This document shows, piece by piece, positions 44,735 to 52,978 of a DNA stretch of 64,000 bases. Within the stretch, counting starts at the first letter, position 1. Every line of letters begins with the position of its first letter. The notes beneath the pieces were generated by a model that had not been told where the DNA came from, searched no databases, and saw nothing but the letters and a program-made list of their open reading frames with translations. Both the position numbers and the translations under genes were made by a program. The DNA comes from an uncultured Cellulophaga sp. (GTDB lineage: Bacteria; Bacteroidota; Bacteroidia; Flavobacteriales; Flavobacteriaceae). The stretch spans positions 248,001 to 312,000 of the forward strand of contig CANMEI010000002.1 in the NCBI GenBank assembly GCA_947496695.1. The letters run 5' to 3'.

Positions 44735-45513
44735 TATTCTATAGGTGTTTTTTGATTGCACACACAACGGAAGCCGCCGCCAAAGCCATCTTGTTCAGGT
44801 TCCCTAGAGCTACGTATGTATACAGAATTACTTAATTTATGAAACCCACGAATTACTTTTACAGTACCAGAGACTATGCTATCAAACCTAGGGTTTACAA
44901 CAGGTTCTTTTGAATATAATGCTAACCAATCATTGGTCCACTCAGGTCTTCCGCCAGACATATCATATATTCCCAATGGGTTTGGAGGATAAATTCCCAC
45001 TCTAGTTTCCAGTCCATAATTATCATTTATACCTCCTTCAATTTTTCCACTATTGGTTGCGTGTTCAACATCTAAACCACGGCTACGTGCTGCATATTCC
45101 CACTGGGCCTCCGTAGGTAAATCTATCGGTAAACCAAGTTGCTCCCCTAACCATTGACAATACGCTTTAGCTAAAAACCATGTATTTTTTTTGGCCGCAT
45201 AATTAGGTCCATAATCTTGTAAATGGCCCCTGTATTGTGAATTGATTATTTCTTTACCATTTAATATAAAATATAAATCAAACTCTTTCCACGTTGTTTC
45301 ATATTTACTTATAGAATAACTATCTAAAGTAACTTGATGCTCCCTAGCTATTGAAACACCATTTTTACCCATTGTAAACGTACCTCCTTCTACAAATACA
45401 AAATTAGCTTTGGCAGCATCTAAAATTTGCTCTTGTTCTGGGGTTGCTTTTTTTTGTGAGTTACAACTCTGAACCAGTAAACATAATACTATGAAAAACA
45501 ATTTTAAAGGCAT
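44734..45513 (-). CDS. SUMF1/FGE-like lipoprotein, tandem copy 5
   Basis: A 259-residue lipoprotein nearly identical to its neighbours at both ends. Its first variable block (YFILNGKEIINSQYRGHLQ) matches copy 2, its second (GINDNYGLETRVGIY) resembles copy 3, and its third (WLALYSKEPVVNPRFDSIV) matches copies 1, 2 and 6, so it is a mosaic. Lipobox LVQSC; no FGE catalytic cysteines. TAATG overlaps on both sides. Expected at the periplasmic or outer surface, role unknown. Confidence 0.85.
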   Translation of the reverse strand: MPLKLFFIVLCLLVQSCNSQKKATPEQEQILDAAKANFVFVEGGTFTMGKNGVSIAREHQVTLDSYSISKYETTWKEFDLYFILNGKEIINSQYRGHLQDYGPNYAAKKNTWFLAKAYCQWLGEQLGLPIDLPTEAQWEYAARSRGLDVEHATNSGKIEGGINDNYGLETRVGIYPPNPLGIYDMSGGRPEWTNDWLALYSKEPVVNPRFDSIVSGTVKVIRGFHKLSNSVYIRSSREPEQDGFGGGFRCVCNQKTPIE

Positions 45514-46289
45514 TATTCTATAGGTGTTTTTTGATTGCACACACAACGGAAGCCTCCGCCAAAGCCATCTTGTTCAGGTTCTCTAGAGCTACGTATATAC
45601 ACAGAATTACTTAATTTATGAAACCCACGTATAATTTTATCTTTTCTAACATCTATAGTATCATATCTAGGATTTTCAATAGGTTCATCTGGATAAATAA
45701 CCGCCCAATCGTTGGTCCATTCTGGTCTTCCTCCAGACATGTCATAAATTCCTAAAGGGTTTGGAGGATAAATTCCAACTTTAGTATCTACTCCATAATT
45801 ATCATTTATACCTCCTTCAATTTTTCCACTATTGGTTGCGTGTTCAACATCTAAACCACGGCTACGTGCTGCATATTCCCACTGGGCCTCCGTGGGTAAA
45901 TCTATAGGTAAACCAAGTTGCTCTCCTAACCATTTACAATACGCTTTTGCTAAAAACCAATTCATTCCAATAGCTCCAAAATCTGGTCCCATATCATCTT
46001 GATTTCGGTAATTAGGATAAACAAGTTCTAAATCATTTAATTCCGAATATACATCAAACTCTTCCCAGGTTGTTTCGTATTTACTTATAGAATAACTATC
46101 TAAAGTAACTTGATGCTCCCTAGCTATTGAAACACCATTTTTACCCATTGTAAAAGCACCTCCTTCTACAAATACAAAATTAGCTTTTGCATCTTCTAAA
46201 ATTTGCTCTTGTTCCGGGGTTGCTTTTTTTTGTGAATTGCAACTCTGAACCAGTAAACATAATACTATGAAAAACAATTTTAAACGCAT
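45513..46289 (-). CDS. SUMF1/FGE-like lipoprotein, tandem copy 4
   Basis: A 258-residue lipoprotein of the same array. It has its own versions of the first block (YSELNDLELVYPNYRNQDD, then FGAIGMNWFLAKAYC) and the third block (WAVIYPDEPIENPRYDTID), while the second block (GINDNYGVDTKVGIY) resembles copy 5. The flanks, including MRLKLFFIVLCLLVQSC and the GFRCVCNQKTPIE end, are shared. It is therefore the most divergent of the middle copies. No FGE catalytic cysteine pair. Confidence 0.85.
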   Translation of the reverse strand: MRLKLFFIVLCLLVQSCNSQKKATPEQEQILEDAKANFVFVEGGAFTMGKNGVSIAREHQVTLDSYSISKYETTWEEFDVYSELNDLELVYPNYRNQDDMGPDFGAIGMNWFLAKAYCKWLGEQLGLPIDLPTEAQWEYAARSRGLDVEHATNSGKIEGGINDNYGVDTKVGIYPPNPLGIYDMSGGRPEWTNDWAVIYPDEPIENPRYDTIDVRKDKIIRGFHKLSNSVYIRSSREPEQDGFGGGFRCVCNQKTPIE

Positions 46290-47080
46290 TATTCTATAGG
46301 TGTTTTTTGATTGCACACACAACGGAAGCCTCCGCCAAAGCCATCTTGTTCAGGTTCTCTAGAGCCTGATCTACTATATACAGAATTACTTAGTTTGTGA
46401 AAACCACGAACTACTTTTTCAGTTCCTGAAACTATAGTATCGTACCTTGGGTTGATAATAGGCTCTTTCGGGTACAAAACAAGCCAATCGTTGGTCCATT
46501 CAGGTCTTCCGCCAGACATGTCATACAAACCTAAAGGGTTTGGTGGGTAAGCTCCTACAATAGTATCATATACTGGATAATTTCTTTTCTCTGTAAAACT
46601 TCCTTCTATTTTACCACTATCTGTGGCATGCTCTACATCTAAACCACGGCTACGTGCTGCGTACTCCCATTGGGCTTCCGTAGGTAAATCTATAGTTAAA
46701 CCAAGTTGCTCTCCTAACCATTGACAGTACGCTTTAGCTAAAAACCATGTGTTTTTTTTGGCCGCATAATTAGGTCCATAATCTTTTATTTTACCTCGAT
46801 GATGTGGGTTAATTATTTCTAAGTCATTCATTATGTGATATAAATCAAATTCCTCCCAAGTGGTTTCATATTTACTTATAGAATAACTATCTAAAGTTAC
46901 TTGATGCTCTCTAGCTATTGAAACACCATTTTTACCCATTGTAAAAGCACCTCCTTCTACAAATACAAAATTAGCTTTGGCATCTTCTAAAATTTGCTCT
47001 TGTTCTGGGGTTGCTTTTTTTTGTGAATTGCAACTCTGAACCAGTAAACATAATACTATGAAAAACAATTTTAAACGCAT
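46289..47080 (-). CDS. SUMF1/FGE-like lipoprotein, tandem copy 3
   Basis: A 263-residue lipoprotein. The first block (YHIMNDLEIINPHHRGKIK) and second block (SFTEKRNYPVYDTIVGAY) match copy 1, whereas the third block (WLVLYPKEPIINPRYDTIV) is its own. It has a small local change before the C-terminus (SVYSRSGSREPE instead of SVYIRSSREPE), a two-residue expansion. Lipobox and end are as in the other copies; TAATG overlaps join it to copies 2 and 4. Confidence 0.85.
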   Translation of the reverse strand: MRLKLFFIVLCLLVQSCNSQKKATPEQEQILEDAKANFVFVEGGAFTMGKNGVSIAREHQVTLDSYSISKYETTWEEFDLYHIMNDLEIINPHHRGKIKDYGPNYAAKKNTWFLAKAYCQWLGEQLGLTIDLPTEAQWEYAARSRGLDVEHATDSGKIEGSFTEKRNYPVYDTIVGAYPPNPLGLYDMSGGRPEWTNDWLVLYPKEPIINPRYDTIVSGTEKVVRGFHKLSNSVYSRSGSREPEQDGFGGGFRCVCNQKTPIE

Positions 47081-47859
47081 TATTCTATAGGCGTTTTTTG
47101 ATTGCACACACAACGGAAGCCGCCGCCAAAGCCATCTTGTTCAGGTTCTCTAGAGCTACGTATATACACAGAATTATTTAAGGAGTGAAACCCACGAATT
47201 ACTTTTACAGTACCAGAGACTATGCTATCAAACCTAGGGTTTACAACAGGTTCTTTTGAATATAATGCTAACCAATCATTGGTCCATTCTGCTCTACCTC
47301 CAGACATATCGTAAACTCCTAAAGGGTTAGGCTGATAGGTACCAACAGGTGTATCTGTCCCGTAGTTATCATCCTCGCCTACTTCAATAATCCCACTATC
47401 TGTGGCATGCTCTACATCCAAACCACGGCTACGTGCTGCATATTCCCACTGGGCCTCCGTAGGTAAATCTATAGTTAAACCAAGTTGCTCTCCTAACCAT
47501 TGGCAATAGGCTTTTGCTAAGAACCATGTGTTTTTTTTGGTCGCATAATTAGGTCCATAATCTTGTAAATGACCCCTGTATTGTGAATTGATTATATCTT
47601 TACCATTTAATATAAAATATAAATCAAATTCCTCCCAAGTGGTTTCGTACTTACTTATCGAGTAACTGTCTAATGTAACCTCATGTTCATACGCAATTGA
47701 AACACCATTTTTACCCATCGTAAACGTACCTCCTTCTACAAATACAAAATTAGCTTTGGCAGCATCTAAAATTTGCTCTTGTTCTGGGGTTGCTTTTTTT
47801 TGTGAATTGCAACTCTGAACTAGTAAACAAAATACTATGAAAAACAATTTTAAACGCAT
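47080..47859 (-). CDS. SUMF1/FGE-like lipoprotein, tandem copy 2
   Basis: A 259-residue lipoprotein. The first block (YFILNGKDIINSQYRGHLQ) matches copy 5; the second (VGEDDNYGTDTPVGTYQPNP) is its own; the third (WLALYSKEPVVNPRFDSIV followed by GFHSLNNSVYIRS) matches copy 1. It also has a distinct EHEVTLDSY instead of EHQVTLDSY. The same lipobox and C-terminus as the other copies; no catalytic cysteine pair. Coupled to copies 1 and 3 by TAATG overlaps. Confidence 0.85.
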   Translation of the reverse strand: MRLKLFFIVFCLLVQSCNSQKKATPEQEQILDAAKANFVFVEGGTFTMGKNGVSIAYEHEVTLDSYSISKYETTWEEFDLYFILNGKDIINSQYRGHLQDYGPNYATKKNTWFLAKAYCQWLGEQLGLTIDLPTEAQWEYAARSRGLDVEHATDSGIIEVGEDDNYGTDTPVGTYQPNPLGVYDMSGGRAEWTNDWLALYSKEPVVNPRFDSIVSGTVKVIRGFHSLNNSVYIRSSREPEQDGFGGGFRCVCNQKTPIE

Positions 47860-48662
47860 TATTCTATAGGTGTTTTTTGATTGCACACACAACGGAAGCC
47901 TCCGCCAAAGCCATCTTGTTCAGGCTCTCTAGAGCTGCGTATATACACAGAATTATTTAAGGAGTGAAACCCACGAATTACTTTTACAGTACCAGAAACT
48001 ATGCTATCAAACCTAGGGTTTACAACAGGTTCTTTTGAATATAATGCTAACCAATCATTGGTCCATTCTGCTCTACCTCCAGACATATCATACAAACCTA
48101 ATGGGTTTGGTGGGTAAGCTCCTACAATAGTATCATATACTGGATAATTTCTTTTCTCTGTAAAACTTCCTTCTATTTTACCACTATCTGTGGCATGCTC
48201 TACATCCAAACCACGGCTACGTGCTGCATATTCCCACTGCGCTTCTGTGGGTAAATCTATAGGTAAATTAAGTTGCTTTCCTAACCATTGACAGTACGCT
48301 TTAGCTAAGAACCATGTATTTTTTTTGGCCGCATAATTAGGTCCATAATCTTTTATTTTACCTCGATGATGTGGGTTAATTATTTCTAAGTCATTCATTA
48401 TGTGATATAAATCAAATTCCTCCCAAGTGGTTTCGTACTTACTTATAGAATAACTGTCTAAAGTTACTTGATGCTCCCTAGCTATTGAAACACCATTTTT
48501 ACCCATTGTAAAAGTACCTCCTTCTACAAATACAAAATTAGTTTTGGCAGCATCTAAAATTTGCTCTTGTTCTGGGGTTGCTTTTTTTTGTGAATTACAA
48601 CTCTGAACCAGTAAAAAAAGCAGTAATAATAGTTTATGAAATTTTAAAATTCTTTTATCCAT
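47859..48662 (-). CDS. SUMF1/FGE-like lipoprotein, tandem copy 1 (first)
   Basis: A 267-residue lipoprotein and the first of the array. Its leader differs from the others (MDKRILKFHKLLLLLFLLVQSC), but from the lipobox on it is the same protein family. First and second blocks match copy 3, the third block matches copy 2. Its first 19 bases overlap the end of the effector-like gene in another frame, so it is tightly coupled to that gene. The unshared leader suggests this is the original copy, from which the others were amplified after gaining the MxLKLFFIV leader. This is inference. Confidence 0.85.
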   Translation of the reverse strand: MDKRILKFHKLLLLLFLLVQSCNSQKKATPEQEQILDAAKTNFVFVEGGTFTMGKNGVSIAREHQVTLDSYSISKYETTWEEFDLYHIMNDLEIINPHHRGKIKDYGPNYAAKKNTWFLAKAYCQWLGKQLNLPIDLPTEAQWEYAARSRGLDVEHATDSGKIEGSFTEKRNYPVYDTIVGAYPPNPLGLYDMSGGRAEWTNDWLALYSKEPVVNPRFDSIVSGTVKVIRGFHSLNNSVYIRSSREPEQDGFGGGFRCVCNQKTPIE

Positions 48663-51600
48663 GCTTTGTCTAAATTTTTAATAGTTTTTATATGTTTTTC
48701 AAAACGTTTCCAATCATCAGTATCTGTTAACAATTCGTTTTGCAAAAACTGTTTACTTTCTTGAACAGCTATAAAGCGCCCAGAGGTTTCTTTGGTAGTC
48801 TCATCATGCACTTTGTATGTGCCATCTAAGGCTTTAACCGCCATATGCTCCATAGTTTCTTGCCATTCGCGCCCATGAGTAATAGACTCAATAATTATCA
48901 ACGCAGCCTCTTCAAAATCAGCATATAAATCACCAGAAACTAAATTAGCTATGACATCAATTTCTTTTTGCCTATCTTTTCTAATAATTTGATTGTATTT
49001 ATATTCCGCCAATTGATACAACATACGGCCTTTAACTTTAGGTGGTACGTAGTTAAGCATATTCGAATTCGCTATAACATTTGCAGCCATATATTCAGTT
49101 TCAGTTCTATTCTCTTCGTAGTTTTTAAAATCATCAACAAAGTCATTAAAATCTTGTAAAATTGAAAAACCAAAAACAGCAGAGCTTCCCATTAAAGCTC
49201 CCGCTGTTTTAAAATAATCTTTTTGTTGCCAAAGTTTTAGTATCCATCCTGTATACACTTCAAAAACATTAATACGAGATTCAGTAGCCTCTCCAAAACT
49301 ATCTAATGCCTTTTCAAAAACTTTAAGAATATTAAAGTCATTTTCTTCTAGCTTATGATATACCAATACCACAAAATCATATAATTGCTCAATACCAACA
49401 CTAAAACTCATAGCACCCCCACCGCCTAAGCCCCAAGTAGCATTAGCTTTTACTTTTATTTGAAAAGTACCCGTTTTTTGATCAAATCCGATTTTAAATT
49501 CTCCCTCTAGCCCTGCACCTGCAGTACCTGTTACTGCACCACCCACACTAGCTAAAACTCCCCAACCTTTAGTAATTTTTTCAGGGTTTGTCCATTCTAG
49601 TGCTATACTTAAAGAGGCTTCAGCTTTAGCTCCTGCAAAAGCGGAAGCCTTTCCACCAGCATCAGCTCCAAAAAGGCTAACATCTGCCGAAGGATTATTT
49701 TTTCCTTTATCTGTTGCTACTAATTGTTTACCATTATAAGCTGTAGCTTTTTCTTCTGTTTTCTCTTTTTTACCTGTTAATTGCGCTACTCCATTATAGG
49801 TATTCACCTCAAAACCACCCGATAAATTAATGGAAGCTCCAACAAAACCACTTACACTCCCTTCTACATGAAAACGCCCCTGTCCTAATTTTATAGTTTT
49901 TTCTTCAGGTATTCTTTTCTTTACACTTTCATATACATTTAAGCCTACAGTTCTATTAGCAACCACTCTACCTTCTTTTTGTACATTTAAGTTATTTTCT
50001 CCATCGCTTAAAATAGGATTTACAAGAGTATCTATATAAAATATTTTAAAGTCTTTTTCACTAATACCAGGAACTTCACTAAAAATAAAGTTTTTAGTGT
50101 GTTTAAAATAAGTTTCTATAAGCTGTTTATCTGAAACTTTAGAAACCAAGTTTGGAAATGTGCCTGATATTACTCCACCATCTAAAGATTTACTATTTGC
50201 ATTTTGATCATTAATAACTTTAGATTTAATTTCCGTAGAAATAATGTTTGAATGGGGATATTTATATTTTTTTACAGCTAGCTTTAATTCTCGTACTAAA
50301 ATATCTTTTAATTTATCATTATCATTCATTTGCATATGTAGGAAGCGCTTTTTATATATCTCAGGATAATTTTCCATCATATAACCAGATAAATAAATCA
50401 TATCTCGTTCTTCGTCTCCCCAAATACCATCTTCAAAATACTCGTTCCACTGTGCCGTATTATTCGTAAAAAAAGCATGTGTAGCATTGGCCCGGCGATA
50501 GCCCATTCTTTTATTGTAATCATCATCACCAGTAGTATCAGCTTGACCTACCACTTGTATAAAAACCTCTTTGTCTTTTACAAATGTTTTTTGAACCACA
50601 ATACTTTGCAATTGCATAGCAACATCAAGTGCTGCACTAGCATTCATAAAAGAAGAATTATGAGCAAAAGTAGCCGCCTCTGTATTTGAATTGGTGCTTG
50701 AATCTTTTAATTCAATATCAAAACACTCTGTTTCTATTTCAACACTAAATTCTAAATCTATCCCATTATTGTCTGGCAAATACAAATTTGCTTGAACACC
50801 AGCTTCTGCTAAAGAAAATTTAGCCTCCGCAGAAACACTTGCAGATGCTTTACCATCTGTAAAATTAAAATTAGCAACCCCACCTGCATTAGCAGAATAG
50901 CGCATAAGTTGCGCACCTCCGCTAGCATCAAACATTACTTTCGGTAAAGAATGTTCATATACCTCTTCTATTAATTCTTTTCTTTTTTCTAATTCTAAAG
51001 GTATTTTTATGTATTTAACTTTAATAATTTCATCAACAAAAGTCTCATCTGTTTTTGCCCATATTTCTCTAATTAATAGTAATACTTTATTCCAATCATG
51101 ATGGTCAAAAATTTCTTTTTCGAGTAAGGTTTTTATTTTATCTCTTTTTTGCTCCTTTTCTTCGTAATTAAAATTTGCTGTTTCATTAAAAAAAGTTACG
51201 GCATTGTCTATCAACTCTGCATTTTCATCGTTTAAAAAACCACGTATGATTGGATCAGGAATAAAATTATTAATCTTGTTTAATTTTAAAGTTCCATCAG
51301 TTTTACCAAAGTTCCAATCTTCATTAATCTCTGTTTTAACTTTTTTTAAAGCTTCTTTTAATTTACTATTTTTATTTTCTTCCCCTTTATTAGCAGTAGC
51401 TTGTTCTTCTTTTTGTTTTTTCTGTTTTTCATCAGTTGTACCGTCTGTACTATCCGTTTCCATTTCATCTAGAAGGAATTTCATACTTTTTGCTAACGTA
51501 GGATCTTCTGCATATAAATCTACAGGAAATTTAAATTTTTCAAATCTACTCCTTTTATGTTTTTCATCATTTACTTGAATTAAATCATGAATTGACGCAT

Positions 51601-52033
51601 AGAATGTTCTTTTACTCACAAGACCAACACCCTCAATTAAAGATTTGTAACCGCCTTGTGGCACTGGGTCTATATCTTCCTCATTTTCTTCTTCACTTAT
51701 AAGGCCTCTAAGTTTATCTTGAGCAGTTTTAAGACTTCCTAAATCACTTGCGTTAACAACCTCATTACCATCATCATCTTTTGTTTTGGGTATTTTTGCT
51801 TGAGCTTCTGTTAATTCATTAACTGCATCATCATATTTTTTAGTTTTTTCTAAAAGTGAATCAAACCTATGTGCCTCCAAGGCCCAAACTTGTTGTATTG
51901 TATCTTCTGCATTAGGATCTAAATCTTTATGAATACTTGGAAAAAAAATGAGTTCTGTAACACCTTTACCTCCCCCTGGAGCTTTTGCAGTTGCTTTTTT
52001 ATCAGTATCTTCTTGTAATATTACCGTTGCCAT
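48644..52033 (-). CDS. Large probable type VI effector with Ala/Gly-rich and OmpA-like segments
   Basis: A 1129-residue protein without signal peptide. Residues 1-60 contain KAPGGGKGVTELIFFPSIHKD; 60-345 are charged and helical. Residues 366-428 (FDASGGAQLMRYSANAGG, then ASASVSAEAKFSLAEAGVQA) and 720-890 (GFVGASINLSGGFEV, GADAGGKASAFAGAKAEAS, GGAVTGTAGAGLEGEFKIG) resemble the Ala/Gly-rich segments I remember from VasX/BTH_I2691-type T6SS effectors. Between them, near 470-520, VFIQVVGQADTTGDDDYNKRMGYRRA looks OmpA-like. Hydrophobic stretches at about 885-895 and 945-960 could enter membranes. It follows an Hcp gene by 20 bases. Toxicity is inferred, not shown. Confidence 0.6.
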   Translation of the reverse strand: MATVILQEDTDKKATAKAPGGGKGVTELIFFPSIHKDLDPNAEDTIQQVWALEAHRFDSLLEKTKKYDDAVNELTEAQAKIPKTKDDDGNEVVNASDLGSLKTAQDKLRGLISEEENEEDIDPVPQGGYKSLIEGVGLVSKRTFYASIHDLIQVNDEKHKRSRFEKFKFPVDLYAEDPTLAKSMKFLLDEMETDSTDGTTDEKQKKQKEEQATANKGEENKNSKLKEALKKVKTEINEDWNFGKTDGTLKLNKINNFIPDPIIRGFLNDENAELIDNAVTFFNETANFNYEEKEQKRDKIKTLLEKEIFDHHDWNKVLLLIREIWAKTDETFVDEIIKVKYIKIPLELEKRKELIEEVYEHSLPKVMFDASGGAQLMRYSANAGGVANFNFTDGKASASVSAEAKFSLAEAGVQANLYLPDNNGIDLEFSVEIETECFDIELKDSSTNSNTEAATFAHNSSFMNASAALDVAMQLQSIVVQKTFVKDKEVFIQVVGQADTTGDDDYNKRMGYRRANATHAFFTNNTAQWNEYFEDGIWGDEERDMIYLSGYMMENYPEIYKKRFLHMQMNDNDKLKDILVRELKLAVKKYKYPHSNIISTEIKSKVINDQNANSKSLDGGVISGTFPNLVSKVSDKQLIETYFKHTKNFIFSEVPGISEKDFKIFYIDTLVNPILSDGENNLNVQKEGRVVANRTVGLNVYESVKKRIPEEKTIKLGQGRFHVEGSVSGFVGASINLSGGFEVNTYNGVAQLTGKKEKTEEKATAYNGKQLVATDKGKNNPSADVSLFGADAGGKASAFAGAKAEASLSIALEWTNPEKITKGWGVLASVGGAVTGTAGAGLEGEFKIGFDQKTGTFQIKVKANATWGLGGGGAMSFSVGIEQLYDFVVLVYHKLEENDFNILKVFEKALDSFGEATESRINVFEVYTGWILKLWQQKDYFKTAGALMGSSAVFGFSILQDFNDFVDDFKNYEENRTETEYMAANVIANSNMLNYVPPKVKGRMLYQLAEYKYNQIIRKDRQKEIDVIANLVSGDLYADFEEAALIIIESITHGREWQETMEHMAVKALDGTYKVHDETTKETSGRFIAVQESKQFLQNELLTDTDDWKRFEKHIKTIKNLDKAWIKEF

Positions 52034-52053
52034 TTGTTTCGTTTTACGCGGAG

Positions 52054-52737
52054 TTAATCTTCTTCTTCGATAATTTCTAATTCTACCTTTTGAAGGTTTG
52101 ACGTAATTAGTAAATCTTCCAAAATATCATTTTCTAGATGGATACCATTATACATAAAATCATATTCGTCATCAGATAAATCAATATCTACCAACTTACC
52201 TATACAATTTTCTGTTTTAATTTCAAGTATTAGCTTGTCTTCATACAGTTCTTCTATCTCATTACCTTCTAAATCAGTATACCTACATGATAAAATTTGT
52301 GGCTCAGTATCTTCCTCAACAGGCTTAACTTCAGCAAACGGATTACTTGGGTTCCAGACTTTTTCAAAAATTACATCACGTACACGTTGTATTCCCGGAG
52401 TAATGGTTAGTTCCATTTTTAGCGGATCGTGCCCTGTTGCGCTAAATTGCTCTCTTAAAGCTACACAATAACAATTAGCAAATTCAAAATCAAATAATTT
52501 AGTTAAACCATCTCGTTTGAAAAAACGGATATATCCATCATATACTTGATAGTCATCAAGCATCCATAAATGAAATAAAGAATCTCTTCCTGTAGATTCT
52601 ACTACAAAGCTTATTTGTCCGCCTTCTACATTTGCTTTAGGTTTTCCTCTAGCATCAAGCAGTTGGTGGTACACATAATTACTATTAAGAACATTACGTT
52701 CTTCACCATTAATAAATAATTTTGCTACAAAAGCCAT
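52054..52737 (-). CDS. tssD: Type VI secretion tube protein TssD/Hcp with extra C-terminal domain
   Basis: A 227-residue protein. Residues 1-130 match the Bacteroidota TssD (Hcp) family, which forms the hexameric tube rings of the T6SS subtype iii: AFVAKLFINGEERNVLNSNY, GGQISFVVESTGRDSLFHLW, YIRFFKRDGLTKLFDFEFANCYCVAL. TssD proteins are usually about 130 residues; here residues 145-227 form an extra acidic domain (LEGNEIEELYEDKLILEIK ... DIDLSDDEYDFMYNG). Such extended Hcps often carry or adapt cargo. It is first in the cassette, 20 bases before the effector-like gene. No other T6SS gene is in the window. Confidence 0.82.
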   Translation of the reverse strand: MAFVAKLFINGEERNVLNSNYVYHQLLDARGKPKANVEGGQISFVVESTGRDSLFHLWMLDDYQVYDGYIRFFKRDGLTKLFDFEFANCYCVALREQFSATGHDPLKMELTITPGIQRVRDVIFEKVWNPSNPFAEVKPVEEDTEPQILSCRYTDLEGNEIEELYEDKLILEIKTENCIGKLVDIDLSDDEYDFMYNGIHLENDILEDLLITSNLQKVELEIIEEED

Positions 52738-52898
52738 AATTTAATTCTTATCAATTTAAAAATATGTAATAGCTTTACTACACATAGTTAGCTAAAAATA
52801 AAACAATTAAATAAACCTTTTATTGTTTATTTATATTTTCCGTTGAAATGCACTTCATTTTTTTACAGTTTTAAATGCCTGTAATTTTTTTGCATAAA

Positions 52899-52922
52899 AA
52901 AAAGTTGCCGAAGCAACTTTTT
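52899..52922. terminator. Terminator of the third PepSY-like gene
   Basis: Arms AAAAAGTTGC and GCAACTTTTT with loop CGAA, a compact intrinsic terminator lying after the gene at 52979 and before tssD on the minus strand. It implies that tssD has its own promoter between 52738 and 52898, though none was recognised. Confidence 0.88.
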
Positions 52923-52978
52923 AAACCAAACTAACCAAAATAATCTATTTAGAAATAGACCCAAAAAAACATAATTTT

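Noticed and set aside
43949..48662. Six near-identical units as a CRISPR or non-coding satellite array
   Set aside because: Each unit is a complete, in-frame lipoprotein gene of about 780 bases with conserved protein motifs.
43949..48662. Reading the lipoproteins as GldJ/GldK gliding or type IX secretion components
   Set aside because: Those are SUMF1-like lipoproteins too, but they are longer, single-copy and occur with other gld genes; here the neighbours are hcp and an effector-like gene.
51204..51578. 124-codon frame antisense to the effector-like gene
   Set aside because: Antisense of a lysine/glutamate-rich coding stretch, giving a Ser/Phe/Leu-rich product typical of shadows.
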